Source: Thalassomonas viridans (GTDB taxonomy: Bacteria > Pseudomonadota > Gammaproteobacteria > Enterobacterales > Alteromonadaceae). Taken from it: a stretch of 64,000 bases of DNA. Positions 33,484 through 48,400 of this stretch are shown here, one piece after another (the first letter of the stretch is position 1; each line of letters begins with the position of its first letter). The notes beneath the pieces were generated by a model. It was not told the origin of the DNA. It saw only the letters and a list, made by a program, of their open reading frames with translations, and did not search any database. The stretch spans positions 620,001 through 684,000 of the forward strand of contig NZ_CP059734.1 of NCBI RefSeq assembly GCF_000948985.2. Reading direction: 5' to 3'. A program made the position numbers and the translations under genes.

Positions 33484-36400
33484 ATGTTTAGCGCCAAGTT
33501 ACGAATTGCCATAGGTTATACATTGATAGTTATTATGACAACCAATCCTTTGGTTGTTTCCGCCGAGCGTATTAACCGCATGGAGATCATGGCGGATGAG
33601 ATAAGCAACCGGCAGTTGCTGGCGTCTAACCGTACTCAGCTTGAAGCTCAGGTTGCTGCCAATCTCTCAACAGGCAATAACGCAGCAAACATCAAGGTTG
33701 CCCGCAATACCTTGAGCAGCGCAGAAGCTGTCGCCAGCCAGTTCCAGCTGCCGGCTTTTACTATTTCCTCCGGCATTGAAGTCGACGCCAATGCCGCCAA
33801 TATCAACCAGGCGGGATTAAAAGAGTCCGCCAACGGCACCGCCGTGGTGGATATTGCCGAGGCCAGCGCCAAAGGCGTATCCCATAACCTGTTCAGCAAG
33901 TTTAATGTCTCTGAAAGCGGCCTGATCCTTAACAACAGCCTGACGCCGCAGATCTCTGTGCTCGGCGGCTGGACCGACGGCAACCGGCGACTGGCCGGCG
34001 GCAGCGCCAAAATCATCCTGGCGGAAGTCAACGGCGGCTCGGCCTCGTCCCTGCTCGGTTATACCGAAATTTTGGGAAATTCGGCGGAATTCGTGCTGGC
34101 CAATGCCAACGGCATCAGCTGTAACGGCTGTGGCTTTATCAATACCCCCAGGGTGATTTTCGCCACCGGGACGCCGGATGTGCAAAACGGTGAACTGCAT
34201 GGTTTTAATATCAACCAGGGCAGCGTGGTCTTTGACGGCCTGGGAATGAATGCCGGCAATGTCAGCCAGTTCGATATCCTGACCCGGGCCATGTATGTCA
34301 ATGCCGCCATCTACAGCGACCGCCTCAATATTTTAACCGGGGCCAACTATTATGATTACCAGACGGGGGAGGGCAAACCTTTGTCGGAACAGCCGCTGGG
34401 AGTCAAGCCGCTCTTTGCCTTAGATGCCAGCGCCCTGGGCAGCATGTACAGCAACAGTATCACTTTGCTGGGCACCGAAGCCGGTTTAGGGGTGAGAAGC
34501 GAAGGTTTGATCAATGCCGTCAATGAACTGGAATTGACCGCCGACGGCCAGCTGCGCTTAAAAGACACCCTGGCCAATGAGAGTGTCAAACTCACTTCCG
34601 TCAGCGGTGACATCACCACCTCGGGCAATACCTATGCCGATCAGGTGTCGGTTACGGCCGGGGAAAGTTTGAACAACCAGGGCACCCTGGCAGCGGCAAG
34701 AACCCTTGATATTAATGCCGGTGCCCTCACGCAAACAGGGGACGTTTATGCCGGTTTAGACGGTGAAGGCCAGCTGCAAGCCGGTGCCGGATTGTCCATC
34801 GACGTGTCCGGGGTTATGAACAATGAGGGCAATATCGCCAATGTCTCCGAAATTTCAATCGCGACCGGTGAGCTGATAAATCAGGAAAATGCCCTAATCC
34901 AGTCCGACAGCATTAGTCTCAGCGCCGAACAGCTGACAAATTCCGGCGATGTCAGCGGCGATTTGATCTCAGTAAGCGGTGGCGCCGGGCTGAATAACGG
35001 CAATATCCAGGCAAATATACTCGACCTCAACCTGAACAGTTTCAGTGCCGATCAAGGGCTAGTTTATCAGTACGGCGAGCAGGGCAGCTTCAACTTCAGC
35101 GGACAAACCTTTAGCGTTAACGGTGGCTTGTTCGTCACCGAAGGCGCGGCCCGTTTAACGGCAGGGCAGCAGGTGACCAATGCCGGCGACTGGCTGGCAC
35201 AAGGGGATTTGCTGCTGACCGGCCAGGAGTTCAATAACAGCGGCATACTGGAAGTACAGGCAAATAGCAATCTGACCCTGGATAACCTTAATAACAGCGG
35301 TCAGTTATTGTTTACTGCCCCGCAAACTCCCGGGTTGAATATTTCGCAAACCCTGAACAACAGCGATGGTTTGCTGCAATTGGCTAGTGAAAACATCAGT
35401 ATCAGCGCCAATGCTTTAAGCAATGATAACGGGCAAATCAATCACCTGGGCAGCGGTGTGCTTGCGCTGGATATGGCGCAAACGCTTGATAACAGCCGGG
35501 GATTAATCCTGGCCAATGAGCTGGAGCTGAGCGGCGATCAGCTTGTTAACCATGAAGGTAACATCCAGGGGGAGCTTGTTGCCTTCAGCGCCCGGGAACT
35601 GGGTAATGCCCAAGGGGTCATTGCCGCTTTCGGCCAGCAAGACAATAGTTTGCAGTTAAGCGTTACCGAACGGCTGGATAACAGCCGGGGCACCATAGAA
35701 GCCTATAGTGAAAACCTGAGTATCAGCTCGGTAGATATTATCAACGAACAAGGACAATTGCTTCACAGCGGCAACGGGCAGCTCAGCCTGGATGCAAGCC
35801 ATGTTGACAATAGCCAGGGGGTGATCTGGACGGGTAATCATGCCGCCATCAACAGCCAAAGCCTGACCAACAGTGAAGGGGGGATTTCAGCCGGAAACCG
35901 CCTGGTGCTGACCGTTAACGAACTGGCTAATTCTGGCGGTAATATCGTCAGTCAGCTGCTTGCTATTAACGCCGGAGAACTTATTAACGAGCAAGGCAGT
36001 ATTCAGGCCGGACAAAGGTTGGAGATCACTGCCGGGCGTATGGAAAACCTTGGTGGGCAGCTGCTGAGTGACCAGGTTATCAGCTTAAACGGGCAGCAGC
36101 TGAACAACCGGCAGGGATTGATCGAGGCCGGCAGCGAATTAACCGCCAATATCAGTGAAAACCTGACCAATACCGGCGGGCAAATTGCCGCACAAAACCT
36201 GGCGATAACCTCAGCCGAGCTGGTCAACGAAGACGCCTACCTGACGGCAACACAGCAGCTGAATCTCGATGCGGCCACTGTGGTTAACCAGGGGGAAGCT
36301 TTAATCAGCGCCGATGCCGTCACTATCGCGGGCGAGCACTTAACCAACAGCGACAACGGCACGGTCCAGGGGCTGGCGCTGGCGCTTAATACCTCTTCCC

Positions 36401-39400
36401 TGGTTAACAGCGGTTTGTTACTGGCCAGCGGCGGGTCGGCAAGTGCCCTGTCCATTGACGGCGGCAGCCTGGAAAACAGCGGCCGTATCGAAAGTCATGG
36501 CCAGAACTTTGATTTGCTCGATATTGCCGTCAGCAACAGCGGGGAGCTGGTGCACTTTGGCTCGGGCGTGTTGCGCCTGGAGAGTAACAGCGGCCTGGTA
36601 AATAGCAACGGCGTGATTTATGGCCAGGGACAAATCAATCTGGCGACGGCAGCCCTGGATAACCTGAGCGGCGAAATAGCGGCCGGGGAGACACTGGACA
36701 TAAGGACCAATGTTCTGGATAACCGGCAGGGCCTGCTCCAATCCGGCGGCGAGTTGAGTATTCGCGCCAGCGCCCTGGATAACCGTCAGGGGCAAATCAT
36801 TAACCTGGCGGGAAGCCGCAGTGAACTGTTCGTCAGCCAGGGGATTGATAACCAGGCCGGACTGCTGGAATTTAACAGTAGCCAGACGAATATTAGCGGC
36901 CAGAGTCTGACGAACCAGGGCGGTACTATCGCTGCCAATACTTTATACCTGGATATCAATACCCTGAATAACGGTGAAAGCGGCACTGTCAGCAGCAGCG
37001 CCCTTGCTATCAGGGCAAGCCGGCTAAGCAACAGCGGCAGTTTTATCTCGAATATTTTACAGCTGAGCGCCACGGATATTATCAATTCGGGAGAGATATT
37101 AAGCCAACGTGCGTCAATCAGCGGCAACAGCCTGGACAATAGCGGTGTTCTCCAGGTCTCGGGATTAAGTCAGGGCGCCGGACTTGAGCTTGACCTGGCC
37201 TATTTAACCAATAGCGGCACCCTTTATAGCAATAGCGAGAACCTTAGCCTGAACGACCTGGTTTTGAATAACCAGGGAGGCACAATAGTACATGCCGGCA
37301 GCGGCGTTTTGGCGATCAGCACTTCGGCGGATTTAAATAACCAGTCCGGGGTTATCAGCACCAGCGGCGCGTTAACCCTGAGCGCCGCTGAATTGGATAA
37401 CCGCCAGGGCAGCATAGCGGTGGCCGGGGAAGCTCTGTTCAGCCTGAGCGGGCTCAATAATGAAGCAGGGCAAATCAGCGGCGGTGCCAGCCTGGCGATC
37501 ACTACCCCCGAGCTGAACAATCATCTTGGGCAGATCCAGGGCGGCTCTTTGTCGGTTACCGCCGATAACCTGGACAATAGCGACGGCCAGTTGTTGGCCC
37601 TGTCGGACCTGGTGGGGGCGCTTAAGCTGGAAATAATCTCAGATGTGAATAACAACTCAGGTTTGATCTATAGCGCGGGCAGTGACAACAGTATTTCAAC
37701 CACTAACCTGGTCAATACCGACGGTGAAATTTATTTTGCCGGTGATGCCGCCATTAGCGCCGTACAAATCGACAACCTGGGCACGGGGCAGATCAGCAGC
37801 GAAGCAGGCCTGCGGCTTGATGCCCAGCAGCTCGGCAACGAAGGCAGCATCAGCGGTGAAACTGTGACGATAAACGCCGATCAGCTGACCAATGGCGGTT
37901 ATCTCCAGTCCTTGGGCGAGGTCGGCGATACTTTGGTGCTCAACACCCCGGAGCTGGTTAATAGCGGTGTTATCTACTCCGGCGGGGAAAACTTCTCCCT
38001 GGCACAAGTGTTACTGGATAATAGCGGCGGCAGCATAGTGCATGCCGGCGCCGGGGTCTTTACCCTGGATGTGCTGGCAACACTGGAAAATGCCGGTGGC
38101 GAACTGGTTACGGGCGGCCGGCTGGCTTTAACCACAGAGAATATTAATAACCGGCAGGGCCTGCTCCAAAGCAGCGGCGATATCGCCCTGGCGGTAGCAC
38201 AGGTCAATAATGCCTCGGGGGTCATCTTAAGCGGCGGTGTTGTTGATATTAACACCACGACACTGGATAACAGCCAGGGGGAAATCACCGGCGGCAGTTT
38301 GCAGCTGGCGGCAGAGCATTTAAACAATACCCAGGGGCAGATTATTGCCAACCAGACCCAGGGATCTGTCCAGGACAGCGTTTTAGCGCCGGCGGCCGAG
38401 ATTCATGTTACCGCCGGGTTTGACAATACCTCGGGCCAGTTGCTGATTGCCGGTCAAAATGCCGTGATTAATACTGCCAGTTTGAACAATACCGACGGCA
38501 GCATCCAGCTTGGCGGAGACGGCGAGCTGGCAATCAATGCCGGCGAATTGACGAATGCCGGCAGCGGGCAGCTGGCGGCCAACGGCGCCCTGACCCTTAT
38601 TACCGATGAGCTGACATCACAAGGCAGCATCAGCGCGGATCAGCTCAGCCTGACAGCACAAACCATCAGCCAGGGCGGCGAGCTGGTCGCCGGCGGCAGG
38701 CTGGATATCAGCGCCGAAACCCTGGACAACCAAGGCGACATATTGGCGGATAACCTGGCCCTGGCGGTAAAACAGGTCAATAACAGCGGCAGTTTAATCA
38801 GCAGCGGCACGGCGGGCGAGAGCCTGGTGCTGACGGTGGAAGAGCTGAGCAACAGCGGCAGCATTGTCAGCAACGGTGATTCGCTGACCCTTACGGATAT
38901 GCTGTTTGACAATACCGGCGGCACCTTGGCGCATTTTGGTACAGGGGTACTGACAGTCGAGGTCCAGAACGAATTAAACAATATCGCCGGAACTATAGCC
39001 ACCCAAGGTTCGCTTGCGTTAACTACAGATGTCGTTAATAACAACCAGGGGCTGATCCAGGTTGGCGGCAGCGCCGGTATTACAGCAGGCGCTTTAAATA
39101 ACCAGGACGGTGAAATCGCCCTGCTGGCAGCTCAGCTATTAAACCTGGATATCGGCCAAAACCTGGACAATACCGGCGGACGCCTGACCGCCGGACAAGT
39201 GGCGATCGACAGCGCTAACCTGGTTAACGATAACGGCGCCATCGAAGCCTTCAATGAAACCGGTCAGGCATTAACCCTGGCGGTTACAGAAAAGATCAGC
39301 AACGAAAGCGGCAGTATCTTTGCCGCATCCGAGCAGGCGGTCATCAGCGCCGCCGAGCTGCAAAACCTGGCTGGCAGTATCGGCCACCGCGGCACAGGCA

Positions 39401-42400
39401 AGCTGCAGCTGGATATCACTAAGCTTGCCAACAGCAATAATAATGGCGAGTCCGGTCAGATTGCCAGCAACGGCAATTTGGCGCTGACGGCAGATGAGCT
39501 CAGCAATAACGGTTTGATTTACAGCCAGGGCAGTATGGCTTTAAATGTCGGCGAATTAGTGAACCTGGCCGATGCCGGTATCAGTGCCGGTGAACTTACC
39601 CTGGCCCTGACCAGGTTAACCAATAGCGGTTTGATCCAGGCGGGTAATACCGCTGTTACTGCCACCGAAATAAATAATCAGGGACAACTACTGGTTGACG
39701 GTGAGCTGAGCCTGACAGCCGATACTGTGAATAACAGCAACGGCCTGATCCAGGCGACACAGGACCTTGCTATCACTACCGGGCAAATCAACAATCAGGG
39801 CGGTCAATTGGTTGTTACCGGCGGCGATCTGCTGGAGCTGACGATATCCGGCAACCTGGATAACAGTGGCGGCGTCATTGCCTCCAATGCCGTAAATAAC
39901 CGGTTACAGCTGGGCCAGCTCAACAACAACCAGGGCAAGATAGCGCTTTTACACGATCTTGAGTTAACGGCAGACCAGCTGGCTAATCAGCAGGGCCGCC
40001 TGTCGGCAGCCAATGCCACTTTAGCTGTCACGGCAATAGACAACAGCCAGGCAGGGGAAATTACCGCGTCTGAGCGGCTGGTGATAACCAGTAACAGCCT
40101 GGCAAGCAATGGCCTGATCGCGGCAAACGAGCTGACGCTGGCAACAGCAACCCTGAGCCAGGAGAGCGGCGGCCGGCTCAGCGCCGGCAACGGCGAGATC
40201 AATGCCGCCAATATCAGCAATAACGGTTTGATCAGCGCCGATGATCTGAATATCGACAGCAGCGACATCAGCAATAGTGGTACTTTGGCCGCCGGCAACA
40301 GCTTGACGCTAACGGCGACGGATCTCGATAATATCAATGGCCTGATCAACAGCAACGGCCAGCTGGCGCTGACCCTGACCGGCCTGGTGAACCGACAGGG
40401 CAATATCTACGCCGAACAGGTGCAGATCACCTCGTCTAGCCTGCTAAACGACGGCGGCGAAATAGCCGCTTTTGCCGGTTCAGGTCAGGGCCTGGATCTT
40501 GATATCAGCGGCAGTTTAACCAACCAAAACGGCCTGATTTATGCCGATGGCGACAGCGCCGAAATTAATGCGGCCAGCATCAGCAACAGCGGCGATATCA
40601 GTTATGCCGGCAATGGCCTGCTGACCCTGACCACAGCTTTATTGGACAACCTTGACAGCGGTACTGTCGGCTCTGCCGCTGCTTTAACCGTGACTGCCGA
40701 CACGGTAAATAACCGCGGCGATCTGCTGGCCGATACCCTGTCCCTGGACGGGCAGGCACTTACTAATTCCGGCAATATCCAGGCACAGCAGTTGGCTTTG
40801 GCGGCAAACTCGTTAAATAATGCCGGGGTCATTGAAAGCCGGCAGGCACAGCTGACTTTAGCGGCTTTAACCAACAGCGGGCAGATTCTGGCGGCGGGAG
40901 AGCAGGAGCAAAGCCTGGTGATGACACTGCAAGCCCTGGATAATACCGGGCTAATCGCCACCAATGGCCGTGATTTCAGCCTCAGCGATCTGCTGCTGAA
41001 TAACAATAACGGACAAATCCTCCATTATGGCCAGGGGGTCTTTACCCTGGAGGTATTAAACACCTTAGCAAACAGCGGCGGTGTATTACTCAGCGACGGC
41101 AGTTTACACCTTAATGCCGATACCCTGGTCAATAACCAGGGGGAAATTGTTGCCGCGGATTTAACCTTAGACGGCAATCAGCTGCAAAATCAGCAGGGGG
41201 CGCTGATCGGCGCGCAAACTTTAACTTTAACCGCTGCGGATGTGGACAACAGCCAGGGACAAATATTGGCGCTGGCAGAAAACGGCCAAAGCCTGACGGT
41301 TAATGTCGCCAATACCCTGGATAACCAGCGGGGACAGATATACGGCGCCGGCGAGCAGGCGCTGATCTCCGCTGCGACCCTGGATAACCGCGGTGGTGCT
41401 ATTAATCACAGCGGCACCGGTACTTTGACCATTAATGCCACTACTGTGGACAACGGCTTATCCGTGACCGATCCCGCCAGCCATATCAGCACCATTGCCG
41501 GCAACAGCAATTTGGCGATCAACGCACAGGACATCAATAGCGAGGGTAGCCTGAGCGCCGCCGGTTTAACTCTCAACAGCACCAATATCAGCAACCGTGG
41601 CGCCATAGATGCCGCAAATCTTGCCATCAACAGCCAGAGTCTGGATAACAGCGGCGATATAGTTGCCGGGCAGGCGGTGATCGGTAGCACAAGTGTGGTT
41701 AACAGCGGTAACCTCATTGCCAGGGCCACATCAGGGGAAAGCCTGCAGCTGGTCACGGACAGCCTGACCAATACCGGCGCATTGATCAGTTACGGTGAAG
41801 ATTTCGTCTTGGCCGATATGGCCATCGACAACCGGACGGGGCAAATCGTCCACCTGGGAGAAGGTAGCTTAACCCTAAGCACCACGGGCGAGATTAAGAA
41901 CGACCAGGGAGAAATATTAACCCAGGGCCGGCTGGCGTTAACTGCCGGCAGGTTAACCAATACTTCAGGCCTGGTGCAGGCGGATAACGGCATGATCCTG
42001 ACCCTGGATGCCGTCGATAACAGCCAGGGCAAGCTGCTGGTGTTTGCCCAAGAGCTGATGACGTTAAACATCGCCGAAGATATCAATAACCGGGCCGGGG
42101 TGATAGGCGCACAAAACCTGGTGATCAACAGCAAAACCCTGGACAACAGCGAGCTTGATGGCAGCGGCGGGCAGATCCTGGCAACGGATATCCGCTTCAC
42201 CGGTGAATCCGTGAATAACAGCGGCGGCTTGCTCCATGCCGATGCTTTAAATCTAAATGCCGATACCCTGACCAATGCCGGGGGCTTAGTGGCGGGCAAT
42301 GTCAGTTTTGCTCTGACCCTGGCCGGATTACTGGATAATAATCAGGGACAAATCGTGACTACGGCGGCAGGCGCGGGCATAACAGCTGCCGATCTTTCGA

Positions 42401-45400
42401 ATGACAACGGATTGATCAGCCAGCAAAACACCGAAAACCTGCAGCTGACGGTGACTAACAAGCTATCCAACACCTCGGGTGAAATAACCTCGGCGCAGCA
42501 ATTACAGCTGGCGGCAGATAGCCTGGACAACCAAGGGCTGATAGATGCCGGTTTGCTTGATATCCAGGTTACCGGCCTGGACAACCAGGGCACGCTCCAG
42601 GCAGAGCAGCTGGATATTGATGCCGCCAGTTTTGATAACAGCGGTCTGGTACTGGCCACCGGAACCCTCGGCCAGTCGCTGACCATCAATGCATCCGGCG
42701 GCATCAACAACCGCGGGCAAATTCAAAGCCACGGCGAGCAGCTGGCGTTTTCCCAGGCGGTGGATAACAGCCAGGGAACTTTAGTGCATGCCGGCAGCGG
42801 TTTATTGAGCCTGGTTGAATTGATTAACCAGGACGGTTTTGTCTATGCGTTGGCGGATTTGGCGGTTAGCGGCGGCGATCTCAATAACCAAAACGGCGTA
42901 CTGCAGATCAGCGGCGACAGCCGGTTAACCTTAGACAACCTTGATAACCGCGGCGGCGAAATCGGCAGTTTCGGGGAAAATGCTGCCCTGGAAATAACCC
43001 AAACCCTGAGCAATCAGGATGGCCGCATTATCGGGGAGGCCGGGGAGCTGAGCATCAAGGCCGGCGATATTGCCAACGGCAACGGCGTTATTGCCGCCGG
43101 CGATATCCTGACCCTGGACGCCGCAACCGTCAGCAGCAACAACGGTTTGCTGCGCAGCGAAAACCTGCTGACCCTTACCAGTGATAACCTCAGCAATAAC
43201 GGCAATGGCGTGATCAGCGCCGCGAATCTCGATATCGACAGCACAGCTATAGATAACCAAAACGGCGTGCTTGAGTCCTCAAACTCCATGGCGCTGACCC
43301 TGGCCAATATCAACAACCAAAGCGGCCTGGTGCTGTCCGGCGGTGAAAGCTTTGCCCTGGCGCTATCCGGTTTGTTCGACAACAGTTTGGGGGGCGAGCT
43401 GGAAGTACGCAGCACCGACTGGACCTTAGATAACCAGAATATCAACAACCAGGGGGGCACTTTACGCCACACCGGCAGCGGCGAGTTTGTCATCAACAGC
43501 GCCGGGGCCCTGAACAACCAAAGCGGCGTGATTGCCGGTTTGGGCAATGTCAGCCTGAACCTTGAGGGGGCTGGAGAGGCATTAAACAATGACCAGGGGG
43601 TGATCCAGGCATCGGGGGACTTAACCCTGACAACCGATCATGACATAGGCAATAACTCGGGCGTGTTGCTGGCGGAAGGCGCGCTTGCCCTCAATGCCGG
43701 CAACCTGGATAACACCGGCGGCCAGGTGCTCGCGGCTTCGGGGTTAACCCTGGCCCTGGCGGATGAAGTGACTAACAGCAACGGCTTGTTTTATAACCAA
43801 AACGGCGACTTGCAGCTGAGCGCCAACACATTTAATAACGGCAGCGGTGTCGTGTTGCAGCAGGGCAGCGGCAGTTTTGCCCTGACCCTGGCCAATTTAA
43901 ACAGCAGCGGTGAGATCAGCGGTGTCGGCGCTTTGGCCATAAATGCCGCCAATGTCAACAATGCCGGGGTGATCCAGGCCGGGCAAGTGGCAGTCAACAG
44001 CAGCCAGTTGACCAACAGCGGCACCCTGGCCGGCGACTTGCTGGCCCTGACGGCCACCAATATCAGCAATGCCGGGGTTTTATATGCCAGCTCGGATCAG
44101 GGGGAGTCTCTAGTTTTTACTACCGGTAATGCCATCGACAACCGCGGCGGCGTGATCCAGAGCCGGGGCACAGGGTTAACCTTAACCAACGGCATAGACA
44201 ACAGCCAGGGGGAAATTTTACTGCTAAGCGGCGGCACCCTGGCGGCCAGTGAGCTGATCAATGATCAGGGGCAGTTACTGAGCCTGGGGGATATCACACT
44301 TCAGGGCAGCCTGAGCAACCAGGGCGGCTTGATTGAAGCCGGCCAGGATCTGGATATCGACAGCGGCGCCGTCAACAACAGTGGCGGCGCCATGTTTGCC
44401 GGCGAGCTGCTGACCTTGGATGCTGAAAGTGTCAACAATAGCGGCGGCAGTATTAGCGGTAGCGGCAGTCTGTATCGCATCAACAGCAGCGGTGCTATCG
44501 ATAACAGCAACGGCGGCGTCCTGGCAGCCAGTGCGACCAACATGGAAATCAGCACCTCCGGCTTGAACAACCAGCAGGGGGCTGTGGTTCATCAGGGCAG
44601 CGGAAATCTGGTGTTATCTGGTATCAACCAGTTAAACAATAACGGCGGCACCCTGGCAAGCGGCGGCCTGATTGCGCTGGCCTTGAGCAGCTTAAGCAAC
44701 GATAGTATCAACGGTCAGCAGGCGGTGATTGCGGCGCAGGATGTCCGCTTAACCATAGCTGAGCTGAGCAACCGCGGCGGCGTGATCCAGGCGGATACTT
44801 TAACCCTGGACAGCACCAACCTGGATAACAGCGGCGGTTTGCTGCTGGCGCAGGGCAGCACGGGCAACAGCCTGGATCTGAGGGTCAGCGGTGCCCTAAG
44901 CAACAACAGCGGCGGTATTATCGAGTCACGCGGCAGCAATTTAGACCTGACCGACATAGGCGCTTTGAGTAACAACGGCGGCCAGATCCGTTTGCTGGGC
45001 AGCGGCGCCTTAACCATCAACCAGGCGGGCAGTTTCGATAACGCCGGCGGCGCCCTGATCTCCCAGGGCAGTTTGAGCCTGACCACAGGCACGCTTAACA
45101 ATAACAGCGGGGTGATCACTTCCCGCTCCGGCCAGGTATTAAGGGCCAACAGTCTGGAAAGCGCCGGCGGCCGGATAGAGTCGGCCGCTAATTTAACCCT
45201 GGATATCAGCGGCGCAGCGAACAACAGCAGCGGCTCGGTAGTGGCGGGCGGTACTTTATCCCTGGATGCAGGCGGCAACCTGACCAACAGCAGCGGTATG
45301 ATCTTCTCCGGCGGCAATGCCAGTATCGATGCCAGCAGTATCAATAACAGCTCGGGCACACTGGCGGCCAACGGCAGCCTGGATATCGGCGGCGGCAGCA

Positions 45401-48400
45401 GTTTTACCAATACCGGCGGTATCCTGCAGTCGGACGGCCAGCTGCAGCTGGATGCGGGCTCAGTGTCCAACCGCTCGGGGCTGATGCAGGGGCAAAGCCT
45501 GAGTGTTAACAGCAGCGGTGCGATCGACAACAGCGGCGGCACCCTCAACGGCGCGACTTTGGTGCTGCGCGGCAGCTCGCTAAACAACAGCAGCGGTACG
45601 GTATTGGCGAGCAGTAGCAGCAACAATTCTTTGAACTTATCCGGGGCGGGAGCCATCAATAACTCGGGCGGCACCCTGGCCAGCTCAGCGCAAAACTGGA
45701 GTCTGTCGTTAAACAATATCAGCAACAGCGGTGGTAATTTGATTCACCAGGGCAGCGGCAGTTTTAACCTCAGCCAATCCGGCACTATGGTCAACAGCGG
45801 TGCTGTGGTCACTAACGGCAATTTAGTGCTGGCGGCGGGCAGTGTCGATAACCGCGGTCAGCTTCAGGCGGCCAGTAACCTTACGGTTAACGGCGGTTTA
45901 AGCAACAGCAGCAGCGGCAAGATCACCGGGCAGAATATCAACGTAAACGCCGGCTCGTCGGCTATCAGCAACAGCGGCCAGATTTCTGCCGCCAATGCCT
46001 TAGACCTTGCCGGCTCCGCCATTACCAACAGCAATTTGCTGTACGCTGCAGGCAATGCCGAACTCAGTGCCGGCACCATTACCAATTCGGGCACGCTTTC
46101 CGCCAATGACCTGGATGTCGGCGGTTTCTCCAGCTTGAACAATACCGGGCGCATCGAAAGCGTCAGCGCTAGCTACAGCGGCAGCCAGTTTAACAATACC
46201 GGCGGCGGGGTGTTAGTCGCCAGCGGCAGTGGCAGCAATACCCTGGGCTTAAACGTGAGCCAGCTTTTCAACTCGGGCACTATCTACAACAGCGGCAGCA
46301 ACATGAGCTTCGGCGGCTCGGTAACTAACAGCGGCCAGCTGATCCATGCCGGCACCGGCACCTTAGTACTGGGTAATAACGGCAGCCTGGATATCGACGG
46401 CGGCAAGGTGTCCACCGCAGGCACCGCCAGCTTGCAGGGCAATCTCAGCGGCAGTGGCGATCTGTATGCCAAACAGGCGCTGAGCATAGATACCAGCGGC
46501 ACCTTTGTTAATACCAACAGCACCCTGTATACCGAAGGCAATCTGCAGATCAACAGTGCGGTGGAAAACCAGGGGGGCAAACTGATTGCCGACGGCACCC
46601 TGGGCATTAACACCTCGGGCACGGTCAATAACACCAACGGGGTGATGCAGGGGGATAACCTTGATATCCGCGCCGGCACCGTCAATAACAACAGCGGCAC
46701 CATTACTTCTACCGGCAGCGGCAGCGGCCAGATCATTGCCGGCAGCCTGGATAACAGCAGCGGCACCATACAGTCAACCAACAGCAGTTTTACCGTAAAA
46801 ACCACCGGCGGTAATTTAACCAACAGCGGCGGCGCCATCAGCCATAGCGGCAGCGGCACCTTGACGGTGAATGCCGGCGGCAGCATTACACAAAACAACG
46901 GTCGTATAGCCAGCGCCGGCGCTTTAGATATGGATGCCGGCGGCAGTATCAATAACGACGGCGGTGCCATTACCGCGGGGCAATTTAATATCAATGCCGG
47001 TAGCTGGTTCAGCAATGTCGGCGGCGATGTTATCGGTTTTAACAACGGTAACTCGATACTTGACGCCAGCTCCATCAATAACAGCTCCGGCGCCATTGCC
47101 AACGACGGCAGCAGTTTGGTAGTTACTGCCCAGGGGGCTTTGGATAACAGCAACGGCCAGATCACTTCTGCCGGCACCGGTGTGCTGGATATCAACGCCG
47201 GCAGCGTGAAAAATGACGGCAGCAGCCAGATCCTGGCCAACGGCAGTATCGATATCAGCGGCGGCACCAGTTTAACCAGCAGCGGCATTATTTCTGCGGC
47301 GGGCACATTAACGGCAACGGCTTCAACTATCACCAACAGCGGCACGTTAGCCAGCCGCAACGGTGCGGTGGATCTCGACGGTAGCGGTACTTTGACCAAC
47401 TCGGGTACCATCAGCGGTAAAACCTCTCTGAATATAGATACCGCCAGTTTGAAAAACACCGGGACTTTGCAGTCCGACGGCGGCGTGACCGTGGACAGCA
47501 ATATTGTCACCCTGGGGAAAATCTACGGCCGCGATCTCAACCTGACCACCTACAGCAGTTTCAGCCTGGCAAGCGGCGATACTTTAAGCGCCAGCGGCAA
47601 CCTGGTGCTTAATACCAGCGGCAATAACATCACCAACCAGGGCAATATCATTGTCAGCGGCAGTGCGACGTTAAGCGGCGGCAGCCTGAGCAACAGCGGC
47701 AGCATCAGGTCCGGCGGCAACGGCCAGCTGAACTTCAGCAATATCAGCAATTCAGGCACCTTAAGCAGCAACGCCACTTTGACGGTGAACAGCAATATCA
47801 GCAGCAACAGCGGTACGGTCGCCGCTGGCGGCACCTTAGATATCAATGGCAATGTCAGCAATAGCAATTTATTGTTTGCCGGTTCGAATATGACCATAGA
47901 CGGCAATATTACCAACAGCAGCAGCATATACTCCGGCGGCGATGCCACCTTAAGGGGCGGCAGCATCACTAATAACGCCGGTTCGATTGGTGCGGCCCGC
48001 AACCTCAGCCTGACGGGCACTATTAGTAATAACCGCAGCAGCACCAGCACCAGTTTCAGTGAAGGTGAAACCACAGTGACGACTTCCGGCGGCAGCAGGC
48101 CAACCGGTCCCGGGTTTAACGGCTATGGCTCGTCCAGGGAAAAAGTGACTTATGTGACCAAAACCAGCACCAGCACTACGGTTTACAATGCCACGGTCGG
48201 CGGCACCGCAGGCACCATAGCCGCCGGCGGCAACCTGAGCCTGAGCGGCAATATCACCAATAACTACAGCACCATTTCTGCCGGCGGCAATATCACGCTT
48301 TCCGGCAGCAGCCTGACCAACAACAGCGCCCAGAATAAGAGCATTTCCACCGTCACAGAGATCCGGGAAAAATGGGTAGCCAGATGCCTGGTGGGGGTTG